Positions 43,778-53,700 of a DNA stretch of 64,000 nucleotides are shown here, one piece after another (position 1 is the stretch's first letter; each line of letters opens with the position of its first letter). Below the pieces are notes generated by a model. It was not told the origin of the DNA. It was given only the letters and a program-made list of their open reading frames with translations, and ran no database searches. Source of the DNA: Litorivivens sp041624475 (GTDB taxonomy: Bacteria; Pseudomonadota; Gammaproteobacteria; Pseudomonadales; Spongiibacteraceae); assembly GCF_041624475.1 (NCBI RefSeq), contig NZ_JBFJUX010000005.1, forward strand, positions 62,001 to 126,000, read 5' to 3'. Both the position numbers and the translations under genes were made by a program.

Positions 43778-43813
43778 ACTCAGCAGCTTACTCAGCAGCT
43801 TACTCAGCAACTA
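43778..43813 (-). repeat. Three 12-base tandem repeats at the end of rplI
   Basis: ACTCAGCAGCTT occurs twice in a row and a third time as ACTCAGCAACTA. On the coding strand each unit carries GCTGAGTAA, the last two codons and the stop of rplI, so the stop region has been duplicated downstream. Confidence 0.85.
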
Positions 43814-44249
43814 CAACGAGCTTGATGGAAGTCGTTACTTCCGGGTGCAGCTTGAGGTCGATGTCGTATTCGCCTACTTCGCGAATAACACCTTCCGGCA
43901 GCAGCACTTCGGCCTTGACCACTTCGCTGTTGCTGGCCTTGCTGACCGCTTCAGCGATGTCGCGAGTACCGATAGAGCCAAACAGCTTGCCTTCGTCACC
44001 AGCATTGGCTTCGATGGTAACTACCAGTTCGTTCAGCGCTTCAGCACGCTTCTCGGCAGCGCTGCGCTTCTCGGCGGCAGCCGCTTCCAGCTCGGCGCGA
44101 CGCTGTTCGAATTCCTTGATATTCACCTCGGTGGCGGGAACCGCTTTGCCGAAGGGAATCAGGAAGTTACGGCCATAGCCGGACTTCACATTGACCTGGT
44201 CGCCCAGTTCGCCCAGCTTGCCTACGTTTTCCAGCAAAATGACTTGCAT
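43800..44249 (-). CDS. rplI: 50S ribosomal protein L9
   Basis: A 149-residue protein with the L9 start MQVILLENVGKLGELGDQVNVKSGYGRNFLIP (quoted in part: VKSGYGRNFLIPFGKA), a long central helix and the C-terminal 23S rRNA-binding domain. It is the last gene of the rpsF-rpsR-membrane protein-rplI group and is followed by a strong terminator. The 3' end carries short tandem repeats of its final codons. Confidence 0.97.
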   Translation of the reverse strand: MQVILLENVGKLGELGDQVNVKSGYGRNFLIPFGKAVPATEVNIKEFEQRRAELEAAAAEKRSAAEKRAEALNELVVTIEANAGDEGKLFGSIGTRDIAEAVSKASNSEVVKAEVLLPEGVIREVGEYDIDLKLHPEVTTSIKLVVVAE

Positions 44250-44270
44250 GATTTCGTCCTCTGTTCGCGC

Positions 44271-45119
44271 TTACTCGCCGCTGTTGCGGACCGGCAAGCG
44301 CTTTCTCACATCAATAAAACTGTCAGTCACGGCCAGCAGTTGTACCAGCCAGCGCAGGGGCAGCAACATCGCCCACAAACCATAAACTACCGTCAGTGCA
44401 CCGGCCCCAAGGCCAAATCGCGCAGCCAGTGCGTGCACCAGAGCGAAGCCCGCCACCGTCAACGGCACCTGCAACACCATTGCCCAGTTTGCCCACTGAC
44501 CGCTGCTGACCAGCAACAGAACGCCCAGTAACAGGCCAACCACAAGGGTTTGCGGCAAACGCAGACTGTGAAACTCACTGCGAAAACCACCCGGGTTGTA
44601 GAGCATCGCCTGCCACCAGCGAGCGAGCACCAGACCCAGCACCACAGTCCAGGCATTGATCATTCCGATCATACCTGCGATGTCGGTCGCATTCAGCGCC
44701 GGCATCACCATCTGCGGGTTGCTTGACCGCAGCTGCTCACCCAACTGGGCCAGCATGTCGGCAATCTGCTGCGACTGGGCCACAGCGACCGTATTCATCA
44801 GCAGTGCCAACACCAGCCCGGTAGCGCTGATAGCCAGCAACGCCAGTGGCCAGCCCCCTGCACGCAGGGCGCAGGCCGCTATATACACACCCACCAGCGT
44901 GGTGAGCGGGCCGAGATCACTGCCCTGAAGGGCAATAACCGCTGCCGGCAGCAGAGTCCAAGCCAACAGATAAACGCCTTGGGTACTGCCTTTGCGCAGT
45001 GTCACCAGAGCAACAGCTGCAGCGCCTATCCAGGCAAAAAACACGGTTCCCACCGCCAACACAGACACTGCAACCGCCTGTGTGCGCCCTCTCATAATGA
45101 ATTCGGCCAGAGCGCGCAT
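44271..45119 (-). CDS. Integral membrane protein between rpsR and rplI (DUF2232-like)
   Basis: A 282-residue, very hydrophobic protein with about eight predicted membrane helices and the conserved-looking stretch AWTVVLGLVLARWWQAMLYNPGGFRSEF. A homologous membrane protein gene lies at the same place in Pseudomonas (PA4933). It is similar in size and hydropathy to the DUF2232/YybS group. Function unknown. It is translated within a ribosomal protein operon with gaps of about 20 bases on each side, so it should be well expressed. Confidence 0.8.
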   Translation of the reverse strand: MRALAEFIMRGRTQAVAVSVLAVGTVFFAWIGAAAVALVTLRKGSTQGVYLLAWTLLPAAVIALQGSDLGPLTTLVGVYIAACALRAGGWPLALLAISATGLVLALLMNTVAVAQSQQIADMLAQLGEQLRSSNPQMVMPALNATDIAGMIGMINAWTVVLGLVLARWWQAMLYNPGGFRSEFHSLRLPQTLVVGLLLGVLLLVSSGQWANWAMVLQVPLTVAGFALVHALAARFGLGAGALTVVYGLWAMLLPLRWLVQLLAVTDSFIDVRKRLPVRNSGE

Positions 45120-45138
45120 GGAGTGGGCTTACTATCGC

Positions 45139-45366
45139 TTACTGATGGCCGTCAGTGTAAGGCAGCAGAGCCAGGTAACGCGCGCGCTTGACCGCAGTGG
45201 CCAGCTGGCGCTGATACTTGGCTTTGGTGCCGGTAATGCGACTGGGAACAATCTTGCCAGTCTCTGAAACATACGCCTTCAGGGTGTCCAGATCCTTGTA
45301 GTCGATCTGATCAACGCCTTCCGCTGTAAAGCGGCAAAATTTGCGACGACGGAAAAAACGTGCCAT
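45139..45366 (-). CDS. rpsR: 30S ribosomal protein S18
   Basis: A 75-residue basic protein with RRRKFCRFTAEGVDQIDYKD and SRITGTKAKYQRQLATAVKR, the S18 signature. In the 30S platform it pairs with S6, encoded just upstream; the S6:S18 pair also binds the leader of this mRNA in many bacteria. Confidence 0.98.
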   Translation of the reverse strand: MARFFRRRKFCRFTAEGVDQIDYKDLDTLKAYVSETGKIVPSRITGTKAKYQRQLATAVKRARYLALLPYTDGHQ

Positions 45367-45393
45367 GTCTTACTCTCCCAAACCTGTCCGCTG

Positions 45394-45837
45394 TTACTCG
45401 TCAGCTTCTGCTGTCGATTTTTCTTCTGAAGACTCATTGTTGCTGTCATCAGAGCTGTTGTCGCTGTCATCACGACGCGGGCGATCGCTGCCACGACCAC
45501 GACGGTCACGGCTTTCTTTCTCGGCCTTCATGATGGGCGACTCTTCAGTGACGGCTTCTTCGCAACGGATAATCATGTCGCGCAGAACCGCATCGTTGAA
45601 GCGGAAGCCGGTACGCAGCTCTTCCATGGCTTCAGCGGAGGCTTCGACGTTCATCAGAACGTAGTGGGCTTTGTGGATTTTTTCGATAGGGTAGGCCAGC
45701 TGACGACGGCCCCAGTCTTCAAGACGGTGAACCTTGCCGCCATCTTTTTCGATCGTCTGGGTATAACGCTCGATCATACCCGGAACCTGCTCGCTCTGGT
45801 CCGGATGGACCATGAACACAACTTCATAGTGACGCAT
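45394..45837 (-). CDS. rpsF: 30S ribosomal protein S6
   Basis: A 147-residue protein that binds S18 and 16S rRNA. The core (MRHYEVVFMVHPDQSEQVPG to about residue 100) is standard; the C-terminal 45 residues are a low-complexity charged tail (RRGRGSDRPRRDD, then SSDDSNNESSEEKS). In E. coli S6 such a tail is extended by glutamates post-translationally. The start is taken at 45837: AAGGAG directly abuts an ATG at 45843, too close to use, but is six bases from this ATG, which also fits family N-termini. Confidence 0.96.
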   Translation of the reverse strand: MRHYEVVFMVHPDQSEQVPGMIERYTQTIEKDGGKVHRLEDWGRRQLAYPIEKIHKAHYVLMNVEASAEAMEELRTGFRFNDAVLRDMIIRCEEAVTEESPIMKAEKESRDRRGRGSDRPRRDDSDNSSDDSNNESSEEKSTAEADE

Positions 45838-45858
45838 ACGCATCTCCTTGTGGATTTA

Positions 45859-45884
45859 GCCACCCGACTCAGGCGCGGTGTGGC
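45859..45884 (-). promoter_or_regulatory. Candidate S6:S18 autoregulatory leader hairpin
   Basis: In the rpsF leader, GCCAC and GTGGC close a stem that contains an ACCG bulge followed by a small inner stem. A CCG in such a bulge is the known recognition feature of S6:S18-binding leaders. Position, directly before the ribosome site, is also right. The fold was judged by eye only. Confidence 0.5.
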
Positions 45885-45932
45885 AAGGAGGCCGCCGCCA
45901 TTGCAGGCGACGACAGAAAATTAAGACGCGGG

Positions 45933-45961
45933 ATTCTAGGCAAGTGGCGCCCCAGTTGCAA
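45933..45961 (-). promoter_or_regulatory. Promoter of the rpsF operon
   Basis: TTGCAA (45956-45961) and TAGAAT (45933-45938) are separated by exactly 17 bases, followed by CCCGCG, a GC-rich discriminator as in stringently controlled promoters. The leader would be about 90 bases. Confidence 0.65.
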
Positions 45962-45983
45962 GCAAAATCGGCTGAAATTTGGC

Positions 45984-46724
45984 CTATCCGGCGCGCTGAC
46001 GCACTGCTTCGAACAAGGTCACGCCGGTTGCCACTGACACATTGAGACTGCTGACTGCGCCCGCCATGGGTAATTTGGCCAGATAATCGCAGTGTTCGCG
46101 GGTCAGGCGCCGCAGCCCGCTGCCCTCGGCCCCCATCACAATACCCACCGGCCCGGTGAGGTCGATCTCGTAAAGCAGCTGTTCCGCCTCACCCGCCAAG
46201 CCCACCAGCCAGATACCGGCCTCCTGCAGCTGTTTAAGGGTGCGCGCGAGATTGGTGACCTGCACAAAGGGCACAGTTTCCGCTGCGCCACAGGCCACCT
46301 TGCGCGCCACCGAGGTCAGGCCCACCGCCTTGTCCTTGGGCGCAATCACCAAACCCACACCCGCTGCGTCCGCGCTGCGCAGACAGGCGCCCAGATTATG
46401 CGGGTCGGTCACACCGTCCAGCACCAGAATCAGCGCCGGCGAGGCAAGGCCGGCCAGAATCTCTGGAATCTGCTTTTCGCTATAGCGAGGCGCCTCATTG
46501 GCATGAACTTCAGCAATCACACCCTGATGCCGACCGGACACCAGCGCGTCCAGCTCTTCGCGCGGCAATGTCGCAATGCTAACTCCGCGCTCAGCCGCCA
46601 GGTCCAGCAGCGCCTGCAGGCGCTTGTCCTGCCGACCTTTCTGCACCAGCAGCCGGGCAATATCCTCCGACCGCTTCTCCAGGGCAGTTGTGACCGCGTG
46701 CAGCCCGAAAATCACTTCCTTCAA
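45984..46724 (-). CDS. rlmB: 23S rRNA 2'-O-methyltransferase RlmB
   Basis: This SpoU-family enzyme methylates G2251 in the 23S rRNA P loop. The 246-residue protein has an N-terminal L30e-like substrate domain (VIFGLHAVTTALEKR) and the knotted SAM domain with motif 1 LDGVTDPHNLGACLRSADA, motif 2 IVMGAEGSGLRRLTREHCD and motif 3 AVSSLNVSVATGVTLFE. It follows rnr after 15 bases on the same strand, the usual pair. Confidence 0.97.
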   Translation of the reverse strand: MKEVIFGLHAVTTALEKRSEDIARLLVQKGRQDKRLQALLDLAAERGVSIATLPREELDALVSGRHQGVIAEVHANEAPRYSEKQIPEILAGLASPALILVLDGVTDPHNLGACLRSADAAGVGLVIAPKDKAVGLTSVARKVACGAAETVPFVQVTNLARTLKQLQEAGIWLVGLAGEAEQLLYEIDLTGPVGIVMGAEGSGLRRLTREHCDYLAKLPMAGAVSSLNVSVATGVTLFEAVRQRAG

Positions 46725-46739
46725 GCTCGAACTCCCTGT

Positions 46740-49124
46740 CTAGCGTTTCCTGCGGCGCTTGCGAGGCCCGCTGCGCTCATCCGGTTTGGCTTTCTTGTCC
46801 GAGCGCCCCTTACTCGCGCCGCCCTTACCCGCAGGTTTTTCATCAAACTGCCCCCGGGCAATCTGTTCGCGCTTGGTCAGCTTTCGCTTCTTGCCCGCCG
46901 CACTGGTACCGACATCCACCAGCCCCAGCTCTACCTTGCGGTTTTCCACGTCGACACTGAGGATCTGCACGCTGATCGAATCACCCAGCGCAAACACATC
47001 CCGATTGCGCTCGCCCACCAGACGCTGGCGTGCCGCATCAAACTGGTAGAAGTCCTTGCCGAGGGCGCCAATGTGAACCAGCCCCTCCATATAAAGTGGC
47101 TTCATTTCCGCAAAGAAACCAAAGCCGGTCACGGCGGTAATAATGGCATCGTAGGTCTCCCCTACCCGCTCGTGCAGATACTCGCACTTGAGCCAGGCCA
47201 TCACATCGCGGCTGGCATCGTCAGCGCGACGTTCGGCCATGGAACAATGCTCACCGAGGCTCACCATGGCACCGGTGTCGTAGGGATAAATCTCTGACTG
47301 CTTGAGCTTCTTTGCGCCCTTTTGCGGCGCAATCTGAGTAAGCTCCGCATTACTGCGCAGCAGATAGCGAATGCAGCGGTGTACCAGCAAATCCGGATAA
47401 CGGCGAATGGGCGAGGTAAAGTGGGCGTAAGCCTGGTAGTGAAGCCCAAAATGACCGCCGTTGTCCGGCTGATACATGGCCTGCTTCAGGGAGCGCAGCA
47501 TCATCACCTGTATCACACTGGCGTCGGGCCGGTCGGCCACCGATTGCAGCAGCGCTTGAAAATCGGTTGGCGAAGGCTCCTCACCGCCACCGAGGTTCAG
47601 GCCTATTTCACCGAGAAAGGTGCGCAGATTGGTCAGCTTGTCGCCACCGGGAGCCTCATGCACTCGGAACAGCGCAGGCAAACCACTTTTTTCCAGCAGG
47701 CGGGCGGTCGCGACATTGGCGCACAACATGCATTCCTCAATGATCTTGTGGGCATCATTGCGCTGCACCGGCACGATTTCGGCAATGCGGTGCTGCTTGT
47801 CGTAGACTACCTTGGTTTCGACCGTTTCAAAGTCAATGGCACCACGCTGGTCACGGGCAAAACGCAGCGCCTTGTACAGATCATGCAGATCGCGCAGCTG
47901 CGGCATAAAGCCCCTGCGACGACGCTGCAGCTCTTCGTCGGCCTCGCCGTTCAACAGCGCCGCCACCTCGTTATAGGTGAAGCGGGCGTGAGAGCGCATC
48001 ACGCCCTCATAAAAGGTGTAACCACTCAAACGGCCCTGCGCGCTGACGGTCATTTCACAGACCATGCACAGGCGTTCGACTTCTGGCTTCAGGGAGCACA
48101 AGCCGTTCGACAGCACCTCCGGCAACATGGGCACCACGCGGTCGGGAAAGTACACCGAGGTCGCGCGTTTTTGTGCCTCTTCATCCAGCGCCGAACCGAT
48201 CGACACATAGTGAGACACATCGGCTATTGCCACCCACAGGCGCCAACCGCCGTTCTTCTTTGGCTCACAGTAAACCGCGTCATCGAAGTCACGGGCGTCT
48301 TCACCGTCAATCGTAATCAGCGGCAGCTTGCGCAGATCAACCCGCGCCTTCTTGTCCTCTTCGGAAGGCTCGGCCGCAAAGCGCCGCGCCTCGCGTTCGA
48401 CTTCGTCCGGCCACTCGTGAGGTATGTCGTGCTGGCGTATGGCAACGTCGGTCGCCACGCCCGGGTGATTCACATCACCGAGCACTTCCACGATTGAGCC
48501 CAACGGCGGCTTTTTAATCTCAGGCTGACGGGTGATGGCCACTGTCACATAGTCGCCGATTTCAGGTGTGGCGCCCGACAAATCCTCAAGGCCAACCACA
48601 TGGGATACTTTGCCCTCACAGACTACACAGGGCTCGCCGTCTCGAACATCATAGCGTCCAACTACCTGACGCGTGTTGCGCTCAAGCACCTGCACAATGT
48701 TGCCCATGGCCCGGCCGCGTCGGTCGTAACCTTCAACCGCTACGCGCACACGGTCACCGTCAAACACACGCTGCATCTGCCAGGCAGTCAGAAAAATATC
48801 CTTGCCTTCCTGCAGAACAAAACCAAATCCGTCTTTATTGGCCTGAACAATGCCTTCCAGCATTTCCAGCTCAGCGGGCTCCAGCCGCCCCGACTTGCTG
48901 GCCGTCAACTGCTTGTCGCGCAGCATCGCCCGCACCCGGCGGCGCAGGGCTTCTTCCGCCTCAGCGTCGGCATCGTGCATGCCAAGCTCTTTGGCCAGCT
49001 GCTTTTCAGTAAGGGGTTTGCTGTCCAGTACCTCGAGAATAGCTTCTCGACTGGGGATGGGATTATCGTAGCGGGCTGCTTCCCGCTCGGCATGGGGATC
49101 GGCCGGTGGACGGCGTTTTGCCAT
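46740..49124 (-). CDS. rnr: Ribonuclease R
   Basis: A processive 3'-5' exoribonuclease able to degrade structured RNA; 794 residues. An N-terminal winged-helix region (REAILEVLDSKPLTEKQLAKEL) precedes two cold-shock domains, the RNB catalytic domain with DGEDARDFDDAVYCE near residue 280, an S1 domain (near residues 640-725) and a lysine- and arginine-rich tail. It is transcribed away from tRNA-Leu and upstream of rlmB. Length is typical. Confidence 0.97.
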   Translation of the reverse strand: MAKRRPPADPHAEREAARYDNPIPSREAILEVLDSKPLTEKQLAKELGMHDADAEAEEALRRRVRAMLRDKQLTASKSGRLEPAELEMLEGIVQANKDGFGFVLQEGKDIFLTAWQMQRVFDGDRVRVAVEGYDRRGRAMGNIVQVLERNTRQVVGRYDVRDGEPCVVCEGKVSHVVGLEDLSGATPEIGDYVTVAITRQPEIKKPPLGSIVEVLGDVNHPGVATDVAIRQHDIPHEWPDEVEREARRFAAEPSEEDKKARVDLRKLPLITIDGEDARDFDDAVYCEPKKNGGWRLWVAIADVSHYVSIGSALDEEAQKRATSVYFPDRVVPMLPEVLSNGLCSLKPEVERLCMVCEMTVSAQGRLSGYTFYEGVMRSHARFTYNEVAALLNGEADEELQRRRRGFMPQLRDLHDLYKALRFARDQRGAIDFETVETKVVYDKQHRIAEIVPVQRNDAHKIIEECMLCANVATARLLEKSGLPALFRVHEAPGGDKLTNLRTFLGEIGLNLGGGEEPSPTDFQALLQSVADRPDASVIQVMMLRSLKQAMYQPDNGGHFGLHYQAYAHFTSPIRRYPDLLVHRCIRYLLRSNAELTQIAPQKGAKKLKQSEIYPYDTGAMVSLGEHCSMAERRADDASRDVMAWLKCEYLHERVGETYDAIITAVTGFGFFAEMKPLYMEGLVHIGALGKDFYQFDAARQRLVGERNRDVFALGDSISVQILSVDVENRKVELGLVDVGTSAAGKKRKLTKREQIARGQFDEKPAGKGGASKGRSDKKAKPDERSGPRKRRRKR

Positions 49125-49174
49125 ATAAAGGTGCTTACCTCAGCTTATTTGCGAATTCGTAAAAAATCGGATCC

Positions 49175-49180
49175 ATTATA
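49175..49180 (-). promoter_or_regulatory. Candidate rnr -10 box
   Basis: A perfect TATAAT on the minus strand about 50 bases before the rnr start. No good -35 box is seen at 16-18 bases. It lies back to back with the tRNA-Leu promoter. Confidence 0.4.
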
Positions 49181-49190
49181 CGCACTGGCA

Positions 49191-49219
49191 TTGACAAAGC
49201 ATCCCTGTATCAGTAAATT
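49191..49219 (+). promoter_or_regulatory. tRNA-Leu promoter
   Basis: A consensus TTGACA (49191-49196) and TAAATT (49214-49219) are 17 bases apart, followed by GCGCGCCTC, a GC-rich discriminator typical of stable RNA promoters. The tRNA begins 38 bases after the -10 box. Confidence 0.65.
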
Positions 49220-49257
49220 GCGCGCCTCGGGTCACATGACCCCACTTTCCCATCTAT

Positions 49258-49344
49258 GCCCAGGTGGTGAAATTGGTAGACACGCTAGCTTCAGGTGCTA
49301 GTGGCCGCAAGGCCGTGGAGGTTCAAGTCCTCTCCTGGGCACCA
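49258..49344 (+). tRNA. tRNA-Leu (anticodon CAG)
   Basis: An 87-base tRNA. The acceptor stem GCCCAGG pairs with CCTGGGC, and CCA is encoded. The D arm has GGTGAAATTGGTAGACAC, the anticodon loop CTTCAGGTG gives CAG, the long variable arm (TGGCCGCAAGGCCGT) marks a class II leucine tRNA, and GGTTCAAGTCC is the T arm. It reads CTG codons. It sits between rnr and the helicase gene, as in Pseudomonas. Confidence 0.97.
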
Positions 49345-49420
49345 TTTATCCTCGTACGATTCACCGACACCTACCTTTATTCTCGGGCTCGACTGAATCG
49401 TCGAACGTCTGGTAACCCCT

Positions 49421-50710
<1,290 letters not shown>

Positions 50711-50713
50711 GGG

Positions 50714-53700
50714 TTATTTGTAGTACCAGTAGGTGCGCTTGCGGCCCGGATCAAGGTTCAGGGTCGGCGTACTGGGGTCAAAGGCCGAGGGTCCTTCACC
50801 ACCAATAATAAACGGCACTGTTTCATCGCCAATCGTGACCAGCCCAGCGATTGGCGATGGCGGCATACCGCCACCGACAAACACGTTGGTCGTCGCATCG
50901 CCTGTCAGGAAGTTAACCTTATAGCCCCGCGCCTTACCCAGATTAGCGGTACAGGAATCTTCAGGCACAGCGTCCGGCTGATTGGTGGCAAAGAACACAT
51001 TGCCCGCCACAACTACGGGGGCGTTAACCCCCTTTTCACCAGCACCGGCGAAACTGAAGTAGTAGCCGTCGAACAAATCGCCATTACCATCGAAATCAAC
51101 CAAAGTGACTTCCGTGCCATTCGCGTCCTCATACTTTCCGGTCGACGAGTTATACGTGCAGTCGACCGGGGCATTATTGGCATCCAGGCAGCGCCCAACG
51201 GTACGGTTAAACAAATCAGCTTCTGTTAACACCGCCCGGGATTGCTCATGAGCCACGGAACGATTTGGGTCTCCGTCGTAGGACACCGTATCCTTTATCA
51301 TGTAAAAGCGGTTCGTCACGTTATAAGCCAAACCAGGCGTAGAGTCGCTCGTAAATAGAGGGTGCTCCCGGTCGCCGGTCACCGCTACCACCGCGTCGAA
51401 GTTATTCGTGGGCACAACGTCGGGGGCAAACAGAAATTTGCGGGCATCATTGCCAGTACCGCTGATATCGGCAATTTTGATAAGCTGGAAATCAGCAGGC
51501 GTCGGTGTCGTACTGTAGCCATCGGGCTCCAAATCCACCCGCCAGATACCACCCCCAACATCGGCCGCATACAGTCTGTCGACAACACCGTCAAAGTTGC
51601 GATCTACCACTGTCACATCGGCAGCAAAGGACTTGTCAAAATCGACAGTAAAGTCACTGTTATCAAAACAGTTGCTACTGGTTGCACCGGCCACACCTGA
51701 GCAATCCCCTAATGCAGCCCACACCAGACTACCATCGGTCACATCTAGAATAATAATACCGCGACCTTCATCGGTCGTACGCGTCACTGCATTGCCATTA
51801 CTGTCAACGCACTGTCCCGCCGGCTCGCAATCCTCTACATCGGCATCATACCCGGCAGCCATAATCATAACCGGATTGGCGTGCCCCTTAATCTCAACAA
51901 TCTTGGGCTGCGACCAAGTCTGGGCTAGCTCCGGTATATCCGCATTGGTTTTCTTCCAGAGAATTTTTGGGGGCTGCGTCGGGTCAGTAACATCCATCGC
52001 GTAGACTACAGCACCACCGCGTCGCGCTGTCAAAAAGATATAGGACTTACCAGCCGTCGCTCCAGTTGTGCGCTTGTCTTGCAATATGGACGTAATGCCG
52101 TCAAAGAAGTAATCCCGAGGAATCGCTTCATCATCGACAACACCGGTATAGTCAATCCTAGGAGCGTCGTTGAACAAACGCGGCAACTTGGTGAAGAACT
52201 CCGGCGCGACAAAACTCCAAAGTTCACCACCCGCAGGGATCACGCGACCATCTGCCAGCGTAATGGAGCGAGTCTGGTTGCCATTTATCGCGCGGTAGAG
52301 ACCATCATTTGCGCCATAAAATACGATGACATCGGTTTCCCCTGAGGGATTGTCTCCATTAATATCCCCAAAGTTGATAACGGCAGGGCGCGAATGCAAC
52401 ACGTCGCCATGTATCGATGGCCTAATATTGATATTGCAGCTTGTTGTGCCATCGGGATACTTACGAGTGCCATCATTATTCAGCGGACACGGCCCCTCTA
52501 AGTTCTCGTTGTTTGCCACATCTTCGCCGCGAACCCATTGAATCAAGTTAGTCCCACTCAGCAAGGTTTCGCCCTGACAGGTAACGTCATGACTGCCCAA
52601 GGCAACATTATTTAACTCGATCGTATAGGAGTTGGCTGTATTGATGGTCGCAGCTTCGGTGACAAATGAACCACCCGTCATCTGATTCAAACCTACACCA
52701 GCGCCGCCGTTTACGGTTTCACTCGCCGAGATCGCGCAGGAACTTAGTGTTATCTGCTCACCTGTGGAGAAACCGTGACTATTCTGAGTGACAACCGCGT
52801 CAGTCGAGTACCGATAAACTGTAACCTCGAGTTGATTGCCACCATTATTGGCACCCGCCGGCATCGAAGGCATTTTGACCCTGAAGTATTTCAAACCACT
52901 TACGGAGTGGGTGCCTGTCTCCAGCACCTCACAGGTATTTGCATCAGTCATCGCATTATTACAATCAGTCTGAGGCAGGAAAGTGGCATCTGTAGGCGTG
53001 ATATCCACGTGATCGGCGGCAACTTGATTTTGTCCATTTCCTGACTCAGCCCGAACAGCGGGCAAAGTCCCTGCTACCGCTTCGTAAAAATTACAGTACG
53101 TGGTATTCACACCTCGGACTTTAATAGATTCACAGGCATAAGTTACGTTCAACTTGTCTATTGAACCAGCTCGGATCGCGGCAGAGCCCGCACCGCTGGA
53201 TGACAAGGCAAACAACGTATCGGCATTACTCGTCAGAGTATTGTTTGACGTGGAAAACTCCGGAAGGGTCGCATTGGTCGGACAGGCTGTGCTGTTACAG
53301 GTGTAAACTTTACGCGCTGCCTGACTGGTTAAATACTGTACTCGCGCAATCTGACCTGCACCGCCTTTTTCCACCAGATCACCATCGGGCTTATCGAAAG
53401 ATCGCGCATCCCCACTGGGACTATTCACCCAAAAACCGAAACCCTCATCGGCTTCTGTCGGCCAATCAGCCTGGCCCGACGGTGTATTTGTCGTCCAAAA
53501 ACTGGCCGCTGTTCCTTTGAGCGTACCGGTATTGATATTGGTCGCAGAGGTTACTGGCCCGGAACTTGGATCCTGCGTCGCATCGGTCAACACAATCGTG
53601 CCACTGGCATCGAAGCCCAGCTGGTATTGCTTCAGGTTACCCAGCCAGCGCGGCCCGGCGGAGGCATCCGGCCGAAACATGGCAATGTATATCTGATTAA

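Noticed and set aside
47322..48497. 391-codon open frame opposite rnr
   Set aside because: A shadow of the RNase R gene; no start signal and no known domain.
49229..49242. GGGTCA-CA-TGACCC inverted repeat in the tRNA-Leu leader
   Set aside because: Six-base arms are short for an operator; it may be chance or part of the trimmed 5' leader. No neighbour supports a function.
49358..49399. ACGATTCA ... TGAATCGT inverted repeat between tRNA-Leu and rhlE
   Set aside because: The arms are eight bases but more than 20 bases apart and no T-run follows, so it is not a convincing terminator.
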